A program made the position numbers and the translations under genes. This document shows positions 54,172 to 64,000 of a DNA stretch of 64,000 nucleotides, one piece after another. The stretch covers positions 38,012 to 102,011 of the forward strand of contig NTKO01000001.1 in NCBI GenBank assembly GCA_002457735.1, given 5' to 3'. The notes beneath the pieces were generated by a model. It worked only from the letters and a program-made list of their open reading frames with translations. It made no database searches and was not told the DNA's origin. Origin of the DNA: Bacteroidetes bacterium MED-G13 (GTDB lineage: Bacteria; Bacteroidota; Bacteroidia; Flavobacteriales; Flavobacteriaceae). Position 1 is the first letter of the stretch, and each line of letters begins with the position of its first letter.

Positions 54172-54696
54172 TTAGTTTTTGGGTTTATTTATTTCAACAG
54201 CACCTGTTTGTCTTAAAAACTTTTTTAATGTTGCTTCAGCTTTATCACTAGTAATTTCAACCAGAAAATGGTCATCCGTAGTTCTTGGGTCAGGATTTTC
54301 AGCTTTTTTCATTGGCCACATTCTACTTCTTAAATAAAAAGTTATTACCATTAAATGTGCGGCGTGATAAATGGTCATTTCGAACATAATTGGGACAAAT
54401 GAAGGCATATTTTCAAGAAAAGTAAAACTTGGTTTACCCCCAATATTTTGTGGCCAGTCAACTATCATGATATAATACATCATAAATGATCCGACAGCTA
54501 TTCCTATGCAACCATAAAGGAAGGCTGCAATTGCAAGACGAGTCTCCTTTAAGCCCATCACTTTATCTAGACCGTGCACTGGGAAAGGGGTATAAATCTC
54601 CTCAATATAAATTTTGCTTTCTCTGATTTTCTTAACTGCAGATAGTAAAACGTCATCATCGTTATACAAGGCATAATATGTGTTTGTAGATGCCAT
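54172..54696 (-). CDS. actD: Alternative Complex III subunit ActD (DUF3341)
   Basis: 174 residues with two membrane helices (about 56-80 and 103-124). The opening TYYALYNDDDVLLSAVKKIRESKIYIEEIYTPFPVHGLDKVMGL is the cytoplasmic alpha/beta domain that defines DUF3341, and RMWPMKKAENPDPRTTDDHFLVEI the conserved C-terminal part. It is a structural subunit of ACIII without cofactors. One base separates it from actC and from actE. Confidence 0.95.
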   Translation of the reverse strand: MASTNTYYALYNDDDVLLSAVKKIRESKIYIEEIYTPFPVHGLDKVMGLKETRLAIAAFLYGCIGIAVGSFMMYYIMIVDWPQNIGGKPSFTFLENMPSFVPIMFEMTIYHAAHLMVITFYLRSRMWPMKKAENPDPRTTDDHFLVEITSDKAEATLKKFLRQTGAVEINKPKN

Positions 54697-54697
54697 A

Positions 54698-56143
54698 TTA
54701 AACTTTAATTAAATTGATTTTTGAGGTTCTACTATCAGCTCCAGTACCCACTAAAGATTCGCCTGAATCTCTTAATTTTTTATATTTTTCACCTGAGCTC
54801 TTCAAAATGGTTTTTACCTCGGCCTGTGCAATAACGGGGAAAGTTCTGGCATACAATAAAAAAAGCACAAAAAAGAATCCAATTGTTCCAATGAATATAC
54901 TTATATCTGCAACTGTTGGAGAAAACATTGTCCATGAGGACGGTAAATAGTCTCGATGCAACGAGGTGACAATGATTACAAACCTTTCAAACCACATTCC
55001 TATATTCACAACTATTGAAATAAAAAACGAAAACATAATACTAGTTCTTAATTTTTTAAACCACATAAATTGAGGTGAAAAGACATTACAACTCATCATT
55101 GCCCAATACGCCCAAGCATATGGTCCGGTAGCTCTATTTAGAAATGCGTATTGTTCGTACTCTACTCCTGAATACCATGCTATAAATAATTCTGTTATGT
55201 ATGCGACCCCAACAATAGATCCAGTTATCATAATTACTATATTCATCAGCTCAATGTGCTGCAAAGTGATATAATGTTCCATATTACAAACCTTTCTCAT
55301 AATTATTAACAGAGTTTGCACCATTGCAAAACCAGAAAAAATTGCACCAGCAACAAAATAAGGAGGAAAAATTGTCGTATGCCATCCTGGGATAACGGAT
55401 GTTGCAAAATCGAACGAAACAATTGTATGAACTGAAAGAACTAATGGAGTTGCTAAACCTGCAAGAACTAGAGAAACTTCTTCAAATCTTTGCCAGTCCT
55501 TGGCTCTTCCTGACCAACCAAAACTCAAAATACTATAAATCCTTTTTTGAAATGGTTTTACGGCTCTGTCTCTAATCATAGCAAAATCAGGTAGTAACCC
55601 AGTCCACCAAAAAACTAGTGATACTGATAGATATGTTGAAATTGCAAAAACATCCCATAAAAGAGGTGAATTAAAATTTACCCATAAAGAACCAAAGCCA
55701 TTTGGAATTGGAAGCATCCAATAGGCAAGCCAAGGTCTACCCATATGTATTATTGGGAAAAGACCTGCTTGTATAACGGAAAATATTGTCATTGCCTCAG
55801 CAGAGCGATTAATTGCCATTCTCCATTTTTGTCTAAAAATTAAAAGAACAGCAGAAATTAATGTTCCTGCATGACCAATACCAACCCACCAAACAAAATT
55901 AGTAATATCCCATGCCCATCCTACAGTTTTATTTAATCCCCAAACTCCAATTCCCGTAGAAACGGTGTAAATTATCCAGCCAAGACCCCATAGAAACATG
56001 GCAAGAGATATAGAAAAAACAATCCACCATTGCTTGTTAGCTCGAGTCTCAATTGGTCTTGCGATATCAACGGTCACATCATGATAGGACTTTTCTCCTG
56101 CCACAAGTGGTCTTCTTATCGGTGCTTCATAATGAGATCCCAT
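54698..56143 (-). CDS. actC: Alternative Complex III subunit ActC (NrfD/PsrC-like quinone-interacting)
   Basis: A 481-residue polytopic protein of about ten helices. TVGWAWDITNFVWWVGIGHAGTLISAVLLIFRQKWRMAINRSAEAMT contains the conserved His and Arg residues of the NrfD quinone site, and FPIIHMGRPWLAYWMLPIPN, PGWHTTIFPPYFVAGAIFSG are family hallmarks. It oxidises menaquinol with ActB in the membrane. Its ATG follows the actB stop by two bases. Confidence 0.96.
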   Translation of the reverse strand: MGSHYEAPIRRPLVAGEKSYHDVTVDIARPIETRANKQWWIVFSISLAMFLWGLGWIIYTVSTGIGVWGLNKTVGWAWDITNFVWWVGIGHAGTLISAVLLIFRQKWRMAINRSAEAMTIFSVIQAGLFPIIHMGRPWLAYWMLPIPNGFGSLWVNFNSPLLWDVFAISTYLSVSLVFWWTGLLPDFAMIRDRAVKPFQKRIYSILSFGWSGRAKDWQRFEEVSLVLAGLATPLVLSVHTIVSFDFATSVIPGWHTTIFPPYFVAGAIFSGFAMVQTLLIIMRKVCNMEHYITLQHIELMNIVIMITGSIVGVAYITELFIAWYSGVEYEQYAFLNRATGPYAWAYWAMMSCNVFSPQFMWFKKLRTSIMFSFFISIVVNIGMWFERFVIIVTSLHRDYLPSSWTMFSPTVADISIFIGTIGFFFVLFLLYARTFPVIAQAEVKTILKSSGEKYKKLRDSGESLVGTGADSRTSKINLIKV

Positions 56144-56145
56144 AT

Positions 56146-59100
56146 TTAACTCTTTTCTTTTATATTTCTAACCTTAACCTGATAAACTACATTTGGCTTA
56201 GTACCAACTGCATCTAAAAGGTGATAAGCTCTTTTATTGTTTTTAAGTTCTGCAATTTTACTTCCCTCTTCATTTATGTCTCCAAATTTTATTGCACCAG
56301 GTGTACATGCTGCTGAACAAGCTACCTTATCGTTAAATTCCCCCTCAGCAACAGGTCTCCCCTCTAGCTTTGCCTTTAAAATTACAGCCTGTGTGTTTTG
56401 TATACACATTGAACATTTTTCCATAACTCCTCTAGATCTAACAGTAACATCAGGGTTAATTACCATTCTTCCAAGGTCATTATTCATATGGTAATCAAAT
56501 TCGTCATTTCCATTGTAAAGAAACCAGTTAAACCTTCTCACTTTATAAGGACAGTTGTTTGCACAATATCTTGTACCAACACATCTGTTGTATGCCATGT
56601 GGTTTTGTCCTTGTCTTCCATGACTTGACGCTGCCACAGGACAAACAGTTTCACAAGGGGCATGATTGCAATGCTGACACATAATTGGTTGAAATGCAAC
56701 TTGTGGATTTTCAGAAGGATTTTCCAAAGCACCAAACGAAGTTAATGAACTTTCCAGACCACTAATATTATCTTTTTTATTGTTATCTTCTTCAAATGAA
56801 TCTTCTGAAGAATAGTATCTGTCAATTCTAAGCCAATGCATATCTCGACTTTTTCTGACTTCTCTCTTGCCTACTACTGGTACGTTATTCTCTGCATGAC
56901 ATGCTATTACACAAGCTCCACACCCAGTACAAGCATTCAAATCAATGGATAAATTAAAGTGGTGCCCAATTGATCTATCAAACTCTTGCCACAAATCTAC
57001 ATCCGGTGAAGAAACGGGCGTTTCAATGTGATTTAATGAAACTACAGCTTGCTTATTCCAAGCATTTACATTTTTAGTATTAAAAACTTCTAGTGTTGTT
57101 TCTTTAATTATATCTCCTCTACCCATCAGGGTATTTTGCAACTGCATGCATGCAAACTCATGTATCTCATTAGTAGCTTCAATTTCAATATATTGAATTG
57201 GATTGTAATTTTCATAGAATTGAAATGCATTCACTCCGGTCATCATTTCTTCTTTCAAGCCCTTGCTCCTTCCATAACCATAAGAAAGCCCTAGGGTTCC
57301 CTTGGCTTGACCAGGCTGAATCATCACCGGAACTTTTATACTTTTTGAGTTTAATTTAATAACAGCATATTTTCCATTTAAACCCCCATTGGCATCATTA
57401 CTTGATTGTTTGAAAAAGGTACTGGGTTTAAGTAACAGATTTAAGTCTTTTGCATCAGATTCAGAAATTGTTAAATAATTATCCCATGTTGCTCTTGTTA
57501 ATGGGTCAGGGAATTCTTGCAACCAAGGGTTATTTGCCTGTTGTCCATCTCCCATCCCAGTTTTAGGGTAAAGATTTAATTCAAATTTTTTCTGATTGGT
57601 GTCTTGAATTATTTCAAAATATTTTAAAGCTTTTGTTGAAATTTTATTTTGTGATATAAAATTTCTTTTTGATATTTTTTTAGACTTTCTGTTAAATATT
57701 CCATCATGAAGTGACTGATTCCAGTTTTCATTTTCCAAAATGTTTTTTTTCCAATTTGATTTTATAAAATCATGGAATGATGACTTTGAACCAGACCAAA
57801 CCAATAATAAATCTTGAAATTGTTTTGTATTAAATAATGTTTTAATAACAGGCTGAGCCAGGGAATATTCAGCAGTTTTTAATTCATAATCACACCATGA
57901 CTCTAAATAATGATTACTCGCAGCTACATATTTTGAATGAGAAGCTGTTTCATCATTTTTTTGAGAAAAACATACAGATAATTCTAAATTTTTGAAGGCT
58001 TTGATGAAGCTTTCCGAATCAGCTAAGGAATATACTGGATTAATACCGGAAGTAATTACTGCACCAACCTTACCTTCATTCATTCTAACGATTAGATCGT
58101 GTAGATCTTTATTCTTTGATGATCTTGTTAAAATCATTTGTTGGGGGTTGAATGCAATACTTTTAATTTTTTCATTTATTTCAAGAGCAAGAAGCTGATA
58201 CTCTTTCTGCTGGATTCCTGTGATCACAACTCCACCACTTTTAGCAGACTTTAGCTCATTAATTGTTGTATCTACTACATTTTTAAGCTTTTTACTTAAT
58301 TTGAGATTAGATTCTAGTTTTACTTTATTACTTCCAAATAGGGATTTATAAATTTCGATTAGAACTAATTTCTGTTCATTAATTTTTAGAGGAACTCTGA
58401 GATCTGCATTAGCTCCAGAAAGAGTCATATTAGATTCAAACTGAATATGTCTTGACATTTTTCCATCGTCTGGTATCCTCCCTCTAGTGTATGAACAGTC
58501 AAATCCCCCCCCTTGCCAATCGCCTAAGAAATCAGCACCGATTGATATAATAATTTTAGAGTCTGAAAAATCATAATTAGCTAGTCCTCTGACAGAATAT
58601 CGTGATTCAAAAGCATCCAATGCTTCTGACTCAGAAATCGAGTCATAAGTAATATGACTTACAGACTTAAATTTAGACTTAAACTTATCAATTAAACTTT
58701 GAGTTGATGGACTTGCGAAGGTTTGAGTTAATAAGACTATTTCCTTTTTTTCTTTTGACAACCTTTGCAATTCTGAAAGTGTTTCATATTCAAATGTAAA
58801 CCACGAAATAGGTAAATTTTCTTTAACAGGTTGTGTCAGTCTAGTATTGTCATAAAGATCTAAAACTGAGGCATGTACTCTTGCATTTGCAGACATTGAT
58901 CCATCTGCAAGAGAATTATTTTTAACCAAAATTGGTCTCCCTTCACGATTTTTAATTAAAATATTTGCAAAATCATAACCATTAGCAATTGTAGTTGCAT
59001 AAAAATTAGCTATACCAGGAATAATTTCTTTTGGTTGAACCACATAAGGGATTGATTTAACTACCGGTCCCTCACATGCAGCCAGTGTTGCAGCTGCTGT

Positions 59101-59289
59101 GCTAAAACCAATATACTTTAAAAAATCTCTTCTGGAAGTTGAGCTATCAGTAAGATTATCCTGTTCTGATAAAAAATCGTCCACAGGTATTTCTTCAACA
59201 AATTCTTTGTTTTGTAGATCGTCAAATACATTGTTGTTTGCAGAATCAAGCTCTGCTAAGTTCTTCCAGTATTTTTTATCTCTTGACAT
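56146..59289 (-). CDS. actB: Alternative Complex III subunit ActB (molybdopterin-like/ferredoxin fusion with Tat-type signal)
   Basis: 1047 residues. Near residue 53 a Tat motif SRRDFLKYIGF is followed by LAACEG, a lipobox, so it is folded before export and lipid-anchored. Residues about 70-730 resemble a molybdopterin oxidoreductase domain but without obvious cofactor ligands, as in known ActB. The last third is a ferredoxin-like domain with CTGCGACVIACHAENN, CQHCNHAPCETVCP, CVGTRYCANNCPYKVRRF and CSMC...CSAACTPGAI, enough for four clusters. It carries electrons from quinol toward ActA. Confidence 0.96.
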   Translation of the reverse strand: MSRDKKYWKNLAELDSANNNVFDDLQNKEFVEEIPVDDFLSEQDNLTDSSTSRRDFLKYIGFSTAAATLAACEGPVVKSIPYVVQPKEIIPGIANFYATTIANGYDFANILIKNREGRPILVKNNSLADGSMSANARVHASVLDLYDNTRLTQPVKENLPISWFTFEYETLSELQRLSKEKKEIVLLTQTFASPSTQSLIDKFKSKFKSVSHITYDSISESEALDAFESRYSVRGLANYDFSDSKIIISIGADFLGDWQGGGFDCSYTRGRIPDDGKMSRHIQFESNMTLSGANADLRVPLKINEQKLVLIEIYKSLFGSNKVKLESNLKLSKKLKNVVDTTINELKSAKSGGVVITGIQQKEYQLLALEINEKIKSIAFNPQQMILTRSSKNKDLHDLIVRMNEGKVGAVITSGINPVYSLADSESFIKAFKNLELSVCFSQKNDETASHSKYVAASNHYLESWCDYELKTAEYSLAQPVIKTLFNTKQFQDLLLVWSGSKSSFHDFIKSNWKKNILENENWNQSLHDGIFNRKSKKISKRNFISQNKISTKALKYFEIIQDTNQKKFELNLYPKTGMGDGQQANNPWLQEFPDPLTRATWDNYLTISESDAKDLNLLLKPSTFFKQSSNDANGGLNGKYAVIKLNSKSIKVPVMIQPGQAKGTLGLSYGYGRSKGLKEEMMTGVNAFQFYENYNPIQYIEIEATNEIHEFACMQLQNTLMGRGDIIKETTLEVFNTKNVNAWNKQAVVSLNHIETPVSSPDVDLWQEFDRSIGHHFNLSIDLNACTGCGACVIACHAENNVPVVGKREVRKSRDMHWLRIDRYYSSEDSFEEDNNKKDNISGLESSLTSFGALENPSENPQVAFQPIMCQHCNHAPCETVCPVAASSHGRQGQNHMAYNRCVGTRYCANNCPYKVRRFNWFLYNGNDEFDYHMNNDLGRMVINPDVTVRSRGVMEKCSMCIQNTQAVILKAKLEGRPVAEGEFNDKVACSAACTPGAIKFGDINEEGSKIAELKNNKRAYHLLDAVGTKPNVVYQVKVRNIKEKS

Positions 59290-59303
59290 CTATAGTTAAA
59301 TAT

Positions 59304-60635
59304 TTAATAATGACATTTACCACATTCCAAACCACCCATCTGAGCAGCGGTTAATTGTTCAACTCCGTACTTTTTTGAAAGCTCTTTGTGAATTTTATCA
59401 TAATACTCATTGTCTTTGACCTTGACATTTGTTTCTCGATGGCAATTAATACACCAACCCATTGTTAAAGACGAGTGTTGATACATAATTTCCATTTCTT
59501 CAACAGGCCCATGGCAAGTTTTACACTCAATACCTGCAACAGAAACATGTTGCGCATGGTTAAAATAAGCAAAATCTGGAAGATTATGTATTCTTACCCA
59601 CTTGACGGGATAAGTAATTCCTGTATACTCCTGTGCCTCATCATCCCATCCTACAGCTTTATATAACTTTTGAATTTCATTATCATAAAATTCTTTTGAA
59701 TATTCCTCAGAAGTCTCACCATTGTATTCATAAATACTTTTATGACAATTCATACAAATATTTAGTGATGGAATACCTGAGTGCTTACTAACCTTTGCAG
59801 ATGAATGACAATAATTACAATCGATTTTATTATCCCCAGAATGTATTTTATGTGAGTAATGAATTGGCTGTATTGGCATATATCCCTGATTTACTCCCAC
59901 CTGCATTGTCCATCCATAAAATCCGTATGCACTTACCAGTAAAAATAATACTGCAGTACATAACATTAAAAACTGGTTTTCTAAATAAGCTTTCCAAATT
60001 GGTTTTCCTTTTTTCTTTTCTTCAATTTTTACCCCCTTCATTTTGGCCAAATCACGTAAGGTTTTTGTTACGACAATCAAACCAGTAGAAAGTAGTAAAA
60101 ACAAGACAGAGAAAACACCTAAGATAATTTCATCTGTTAATCCACTGCTATTTGAAGGACCAGCAGCAGCGGCTACTGCAGTTGCAATAGGCTTTGGGAC
60201 TACTTTTTCTTGTGCGGTATATGCTAAAATATTATCAATATCAACATTTGTCAACTGCGGATATGCAGTCATGGCTGCTTTGTTGTATTCCAAATAAATT
60301 CTATTAGCATAGTCATCACCAGACTTAATTAATGAGGAACTATTTCTAATCCACTTATATAACCAATCCCTATCAAGACCTTCATCTTCTAAAAGTCTAG
60401 CCTCTACATTTCTCAGAGCGGGTCCAGTCATTTTTTTGTCTAGCTTGTGACAAGAAGCACAATTAGAATTAAATAAGGCTTTACCAGCTACTGGGTCCCC
60501 ATCTTGAGAGAAAATAGTGTTTGAGAATAATATGACAAAGATTAAAATTGAAGCGCGCAAAAAATTGTTGCTTAAAGTCTTAGAATGATTAAACAAATTT
60601 GTAAAAAAGAATCTTCTAAATATTTTTAAATTCAT
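59304..60635 (-). CDS. actA: Alternative Complex III subunit ActA, hexaheme cytochrome c (monoheme + pentaheme)
   Basis: 443 residues with six CxxCH motifs. An N-terminal signal peptide is followed by one cytochrome c domain (CASCHKLDKK near residue 58). Then come two membrane helices (about 170-190 and 217-240) and the pentaheme c3-like domain with CNYCH, CMNCH, CKTCH, CINCH and CGKCH near the last residue. Five hemes are the basic ActA; the sixth, N-terminal one is the added domain seen in flavobacterial ACIII and thought to link to the aa3 oxidase. It is the first gene of the act-cox operon, with a -7 element 30 bases upstream. Confidence 0.95.
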   Translation of the reverse strand: MNLKIFRRFFFTNLFNHSKTLSNNFLRASILIFVILFSNTIFSQDGDPVAGKALFNSNCASCHKLDKKMTGPALRNVEARLLEDEGLDRDWLYKWIRNSSSLIKSGDDYANRIYLEYNKAAMTAYPQLTNVDIDNILAYTAQEKVVPKPIATAVAAAAGPSNSSGLTDEIILGVFSVLFLLLSTGLIVVTKTLRDLAKMKGVKIEEKKKGKPIWKAYLENQFLMLCTAVLFLLVSAYGFYGWTMQVGVNQGYMPIQPIHYSHKIHSGDNKIDCNYCHSSAKVSKHSGIPSLNICMNCHKSIYEYNGETSEEYSKEFYDNEIQKLYKAVGWDDEAQEYTGITYPVKWVRIHNLPDFAYFNHAQHVSVAGIECKTCHGPVEEMEIMYQHSSLTMGWCINCHRETNVKVKDNEYYDKIHKELSKKYGVEQLTAAQMGGLECGKCHY

Positions 60636-60664
60636 TCAAAAAAAACACCTGTTAAAATCTTGCA

Positions 60665-60672
60665 CAAAAATA
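60665..60672 (-). promoter_or_regulatory. -7 promoter element for the act-cox operon
   Basis: On the minus strand TATTTTTG (60672-60665) matches TAnnTTTG exactly. No convincing TTTG was found at -33. Transcription would start near 60660, about 25 bases before the actA ATG. It would drive all eight genes down to coxA. Confidence 0.6.
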
Positions 60673-60761
60673 AGACCTATAATGTTTATTTTATTTATAA
60701 ATTTAGTAATATTAATCAATAAAACGTAATTTATATCCATTCTAAATAATAGTTTTTTAAT

Positions 60762-61199
60762 ATGCTGTTTTACAACAATCAAAATTTAAATTTCAAGCTA
60801 ATTTTTTTATGGTTTTTCCTACTAATTTTTAGCAAAAATTTATTTTCCCAAGACGGGAAAGTAATAATAAATATGGATACCACTCTAGTGAAATTAATTG
60901 ATTTAAAAAAAGAACTAAATTCTGAAATTGAAAATTATAAGATTCAAATTTTTAGTGGCAGTAGAAGTGATGCTGAAAATACAATAAGCGAATATAAAAT
61001 TTTATATAATGATTCTGCAGCAATTATTAGATATGAGGCCCCAAATTATAAAATTTGGATTGGTAATTATTACACTCTGGTTGAAGCTGAAAAAGAGATC
61101 TTAGAAGTAAGAAAAAAATATCCAAATGCATTTATCTTTAAACCAACTAAACTAATAAAGTTTGAGAATGAAAAATTAAGCAGAAATGGACGGAATTAA
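60762..61199 (+). CDS. SPOR-domain exported protein
   Basis: 145 residues: a signal peptide or anchor of about 29 residues (ending LFSQ), a short linker and a SPOR domain from about residue 60 ([21 protein letters not shown] ... [31 protein letters not shown]). SPOR domains bind denuded peptidoglycan glycans at division sites. It stands alone between the act-cox promoter and infB, transcribed away from both. Its TAA shares TTAA with the infB stop. Confidence 0.88.
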   Translation: MLFYNNQNLNFKLIFLWFFLLIFSKNLFSQDGKVIINMDTTLVKLIDLKKELNSEIENYKIQIFSGSRSDAENTISEYKILYNDSAAIIRYEAPNYKIWIGNYYTLVEAEKEILEVRKKYPNAFIFKPTKLIKFENEKLSRNGRN

Positions 61200-63727
61200 A
61201 TTTTCTTTTTTATTGCAACATTTATAAAAGCTTCTATTTGATCCCCAATTTTCAAATCTTTGTAATCCTTTACTTGAAGCCCACAATCATATCCTTTAGA
61301 AACCTCCTTAACATCATCCTTGAATCTTTTTAAAGATGACAACAAACCAGTGTAGATAACGATTCCGTCTCTAATCAGTCTAATTTCAGAATTCCTTAAA
61401 ATTTTTCCTTTTGTTACCATACACCCAGCAATAGTTCCAATTTTAGATATTTTAAATGTCTCTCGGATTTCGCAATATCCTGTTATCTCTTCTTTAAAAT
61501 CAGGTGAGAGCATACCTTCCATCGCATCTTTGATATCATTGATGGCATCATATATTATTGAATAAGTTCTTATGTCAATTTGTTCTTTGTCTGCAATTTG
61601 TCTAGCATTTCCCATTGGCCTGACATTAAAACCTATTACAATAGCATCTGATGCAGAAGCTAATAAAACATCACTCTCAGTAATTGCTCCAACTGCCTTA
61701 TGAATAATATTTACCTGAATTTCTTCAGTTGATAGCTTTTGAAAAGAATCAGTTAATGCCTCAACAGAGCCATCAACGTCGCCTTTTAATATTATATTAA
61801 ACTCTTTGAATTCACCAATAGCAATTCTTCTTCCAATTTCGTCAAGGGTAAGTTGTTTTTGTGTCCTAACAGTTTGTTCTCTTTGAAGTTGATCCCTCTT
61901 AGTTGCAATTTGTTTCGCCTCCCTTTCATCTTTATAGACAGAAAATTTATCACCCGCTTGAGGCGCCCCGTCTAACCCCAAAATAGATACAGGAACTGAT
62001 GGTCCTGCAGATTTAACTTCATTACCCCTTTCATCATGCATAGCTTTTACCTTTCCGCTATTTTTACCAGCTAAAACAAAGTCTCCGACTTTCAATGTGC
62101 CAGATTGAACTAGAACAGTAGTCACATACCCCCTTCCTTTATCAAGTAACGCCTCAATAACGGAACCACTAGCATCAATTATTGGATTTGCTTTTAACTC
62201 AAGTAGTTCAGCTTCTAACAAAACCTTTTCTAACAATTCATTTACACCATCCCCCTTTAATGCTGAGATATCCTGAGACTGAATTTTTCCACCCCAATCC
62301 TCAACTAATAAATTCATATTAGATAAACTCTCTTTAACTTTATCCGGGTTAGCATCTGGCTTATCAATTTTATTAATTGCAATTACTATTGGAACTCCAG
62401 CAGCCTGGGCATGAGAAATAGCTTCTTTAGTTTGAGGCATTATATCATCATCTGCAGCAATTACGATTACAACTAAATCAGTTACCTGCGCACCTCTTGC
62501 CCTCATTGCAGTAAATGCCTCATGACCAGGAGTGTCTAAAAAAGTAATTTTTTCTCCTTTTGGTAGTTCAACTGAGTAAGCTCCTATATGCTGAGTAATT
62601 CCACCAGATTCACCTGCAATAACATTTTCCTTTCTAATATAATCAAGCAAAGAAGTCTTACCATGATCTACATGCCCCATAACAGTGACTATTGCTGGTC
62701 TGACAATAAGATCCTCAGGGTTATGTTCTATTTCTTCAATTTCTTCTTCAATTTCAGCTGTCGTAAATTCAACCTTGTAGCCAAACTCTTCAGCCACTAT
62801 GGATAAAGTTTCTGCGTCAAGTCTTTGGTTCAAAGTCACCATCATTCCTAGCGTCATACAAGCAGAAATAATTTCTGTAGTTGAAACATCCATCATTGAG
62901 GCTAACTCATTGGCTGTTACAAACTCAGTTACCTTTAAAGTTTTGCTTGCTTTTTCAATCTCAGCTAATTCCTCTTCGGATTTCAGCTTATGTTGATCTC
63001 TTTTATCTTTTCTATATTTTGCTGCTTTTCCCTTGGAAGTTTTTCCTTGAAGTTTTTCCAAGGTTTCTTTAATCTGCTGCTGAACCTCTTCTTCACTTGG
63101 CTCCTCTTTATTGATATTTTTGGGTTTATCTTTAAATTTACTTTTAGGTGATATTAATCCTTTAGGGTTACTTTCAATACCTTTAGATAAAATTCTTTTC
63201 CTTTTTCTCTTAGACTTTGGTTCTGCTTTAGACTGATCGTTTTTTTTGAATTTGTCTAAATCAATTGTCTCTCCAGTTGATTTTAACCCCGATAGCGTTT
63301 TATAATTATCTTTTTTAGATGTGATAATAGGAGGCTTATCAACTTGACTTTTCTCGTCAATTTTGGAATCATTGGTTTCAGATGATTTTTTTTCCAAATC
63401 AATTTTTCCTAATTTTTTAAACTGGACTACTTTTGATGAGGCTCTAATTACCTCAGTATCTTTTTTTAACTTTAAAGCTAAATTTTCTTGTTTTTCCCTA
63501 AATTCTTGTTTTTCCTTATTCTTAGCCTCAACAGCTTCTTGAGACGCTATTTTTTTATCAGCATCAACATGAAATTCATTACACAATAAATCATAAAGCT
63601 CTTGAGATATTTTAGTGGTAGGTCTTTTTTCAATGGTATGCCCCTTTGAGGATAAAAAGTCTGAAACTCTATCTATAGAAATATTTAATTCTCTGAGTAC
63701 TTTATTTAATCTTATTATTTTTGACAT
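61196..63727 (-). CDS. infB: translation initiation factor IF-2
   Basis: It brings initiator tRNA to the ribosome using GTP. 843 residues: an N-terminal IF2-N helix bundle ([33 protein letters not shown]), a long Lys/Glu-rich disordered linker to about residue 250, a second IF2-N-like segment, then the G domain with [12 protein letters not shown] (about 350), [20 protein letters not shown] and NKID, and domains II to IV. It follows nusA by nine bases, the standard nusA-infB unit. Confidence 0.97.
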   Translation of the reverse strand: MSKIIRLNKVLRELNISIDRVSDFLSSKGHTIEKRPTTKISQELYDLLCNEFHVDADKKIASQEAVEAKNKEKQEFREKQENLALKLKKDTEVIRASSKVVQFKKLGKIDLEKKSSETNDSKIDEKSQVDKPPIITSKKDNYKTLSGLKSTGETIDLDKFKKNDQSKAEPKSKRKRKRILSKGIESNPKGLISPKSKFKDKPKNINKEEPSEEEVQQQIKETLEKLQGKTSKGKAAKYRKDKRDQHKLKSEEELAEIEKASKTLKVTEFVTANELASMMDVSTTEIISACMTLGMMVTLNQRLDAETLSIVAEEFGYKVEFTTAEIEEEIEEIEHNPEDLIVRPAIVTVMGHVDHGKTSLLDYIRKENVIAGESGGITQHIGAYSVELPKGEKITFLDTPGHEAFTAMRARGAQVTDLVVIVIAADDDIMPQTKEAISHAQAAGVPIVIAINKIDKPDANPDKVKESLSNMNLLVEDWGGKIQSQDISALKGDGVNELLEKVLLEAELLELKANPIIDASGSVIEALLDKGRGYVTTVLVQSGTLKVGDFVLAGKNSGKVKAMHDERGNEVKSAGPSVPVSILGLDGAPQAGDKFSVYKDEREAKQIATKRDQLQREQTVRTQKQLTLDEIGRRIAIGEFKEFNIILKGDVDGSVEALTDSFQKLSTEEIQVNIIHKAVGAITESDVLLASASDAIVIGFNVRPMGNARQIADKEQIDIRTYSIIYDAINDIKDAMEGMLSPDFKEEITGYCEIRETFKISKIGTIAGCMVTKGKILRNSEIRLIRDGIVIYTGLLSSLKRFKDDVKEVSKGYDCGLQVKDYKDLKIGDQIEAFINVAIKKKI

Positions 63728-63736
63728 CTAAAAAAT

Positions 63737-64000
63737 CTAATCTTCAAACTCTTCTTTTAAAATTCGAAGAACATCACTAATTGTTTCCTCCTCCAAGTCA
63801 GTTCTCTTAACTAAGTCATTTACATCCTGTTCTAAAACACTTTTTGCTGTATCAAGTCCAGCTTTTGCAAGTTCCTCAATAATCCATGCTTCTATTTCAT
63901 CTGAAAATTCTGTAAGTTCAACATCTTCCTCAACTCCCTCCCTAAATACATCAATTTCGTATCCTGTTAACTGACCAGCAAGTCTAATATTATGTCCACC
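63737..64000 (-). CDS. nusA: transcription termination/antitermination factor NusA (partial, C-terminal end)
   Basis: 88 codons are visible from the right edge to a TAG at 63737. They begin GGHNIRLAGQLTGYEIDVFRE, the end of the second KH domain and one of the most conserved parts of NusA. A Glu-rich C-terminal tail follows and ends VLRILKEEFED. The start and about 320 residues lie outside the window. It is coupled to infB nine bases downstream, as in most bacteria. Confidence 0.93.
   Translation of the reverse strand, partial: GGHNIRLAGQLTGYEIDVFREGVEEDVELTEFSDEIEAWIIEELAKAGLDTAKSVLEQDVNDLVKRTDLEEETISDVLRILKEEFED

Noticed and set aside
1..64000. Insertion sequences, prophage, CRISPR arrays, toxin-antitoxin pairs or defence systems
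   Set aside because: No transposase, integrase, regular repeat array or defence-type domain was found; gene content is core throughout.

Overview
This window is an AT-rich, very gene-dense stretch of a Bacteroidetes genome, most likely a marine-type, streamlined member of the Flavobacteriales. The evidence is the giant type IX secretion translocon SprA, a PorP/SprF protein, a secreted protein with a type IX sorting tail, an Alternative Complex III operon linked to cytochrome oxidase, a fused FolK/deoxynucleoside kinase, and promoters that fit the Bacteroidetes -33 TTTG / -7 TAnnTTTG pattern. The genus cannot be named from the sequence alone. I see no mobile element, CRISPR array, prophage or defence island. 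Nearly everything is core metabolism, envelope assembly and respiration.

Layout. 1-4.4 kb: minus-strand tryptophan operon trpE-G-D-C-F (trpF runs off the left edge), headed by a complete attenuator with a Trp-Trp-Trp leader peptide that no ORF call would show. 4.4-8 kb: a secreted cupredoxin, tRNA-Leu and tRNA-Gly, and mutS. 8-17.6 kb: an RNA methyltransferase, the folK-dNK fusion, a queuosine-precursor-type transporter, a DUF2797 protein, a GH3 enzyme, then clpX-clpP-tig, a hydrolase and pdxJ. 17.7-24.7 kb: plus-strand envelope cluster nadK, DUF6089, uppS, bamA, two ompH/skp genes and murI. 24.7-33.1 kb: porP/sprF-like gene, a NifU-type Fe-S protein, tsaB, and a MacAB-TolC-like tripartite exporter with two separate permeases. 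33.2-38.3 kb: oxidase biogenesis and subunit cluster (CxxC mini-protein, DUF420, SCO, a cysteine-free SCO-like protein, COX IV, two COX III, heme O synthase). 38.3-49.3 kb: tonB-like gene, gcvH, sprA, ruvA, queG, ruvB. 49.4-60.6 kb: actABCDEF followed by oxidase subunits II and I, together a quinol-to-oxygen respiratory chain. 60.8-64 kb: a SPOR-domain protein, infB and the 3' end of nusA.

The genes cooperate mainly in two systems. Respiration: ACIII (actA-F) passes electrons from menaquinol to the aa3-type oxidase (coxB/coxA here, subunits III/IV 12 kb away with their copper and heme assembly factors). Envelope and secretion: uppS, bamA, ompH and murI build the wall and outer membrane that house SprA and the PorP-type protein. 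The most notable structural signals are the trp attenuator with all four classical pairing segments, hairpins placed immediately upstream of the trpE and murI start codons, and six convergent gene pairs packed so tightly that three share one palindromic TTAA as both stop codons. No intergenic gap exceeds about 220 bases; the longest is the trp leader.
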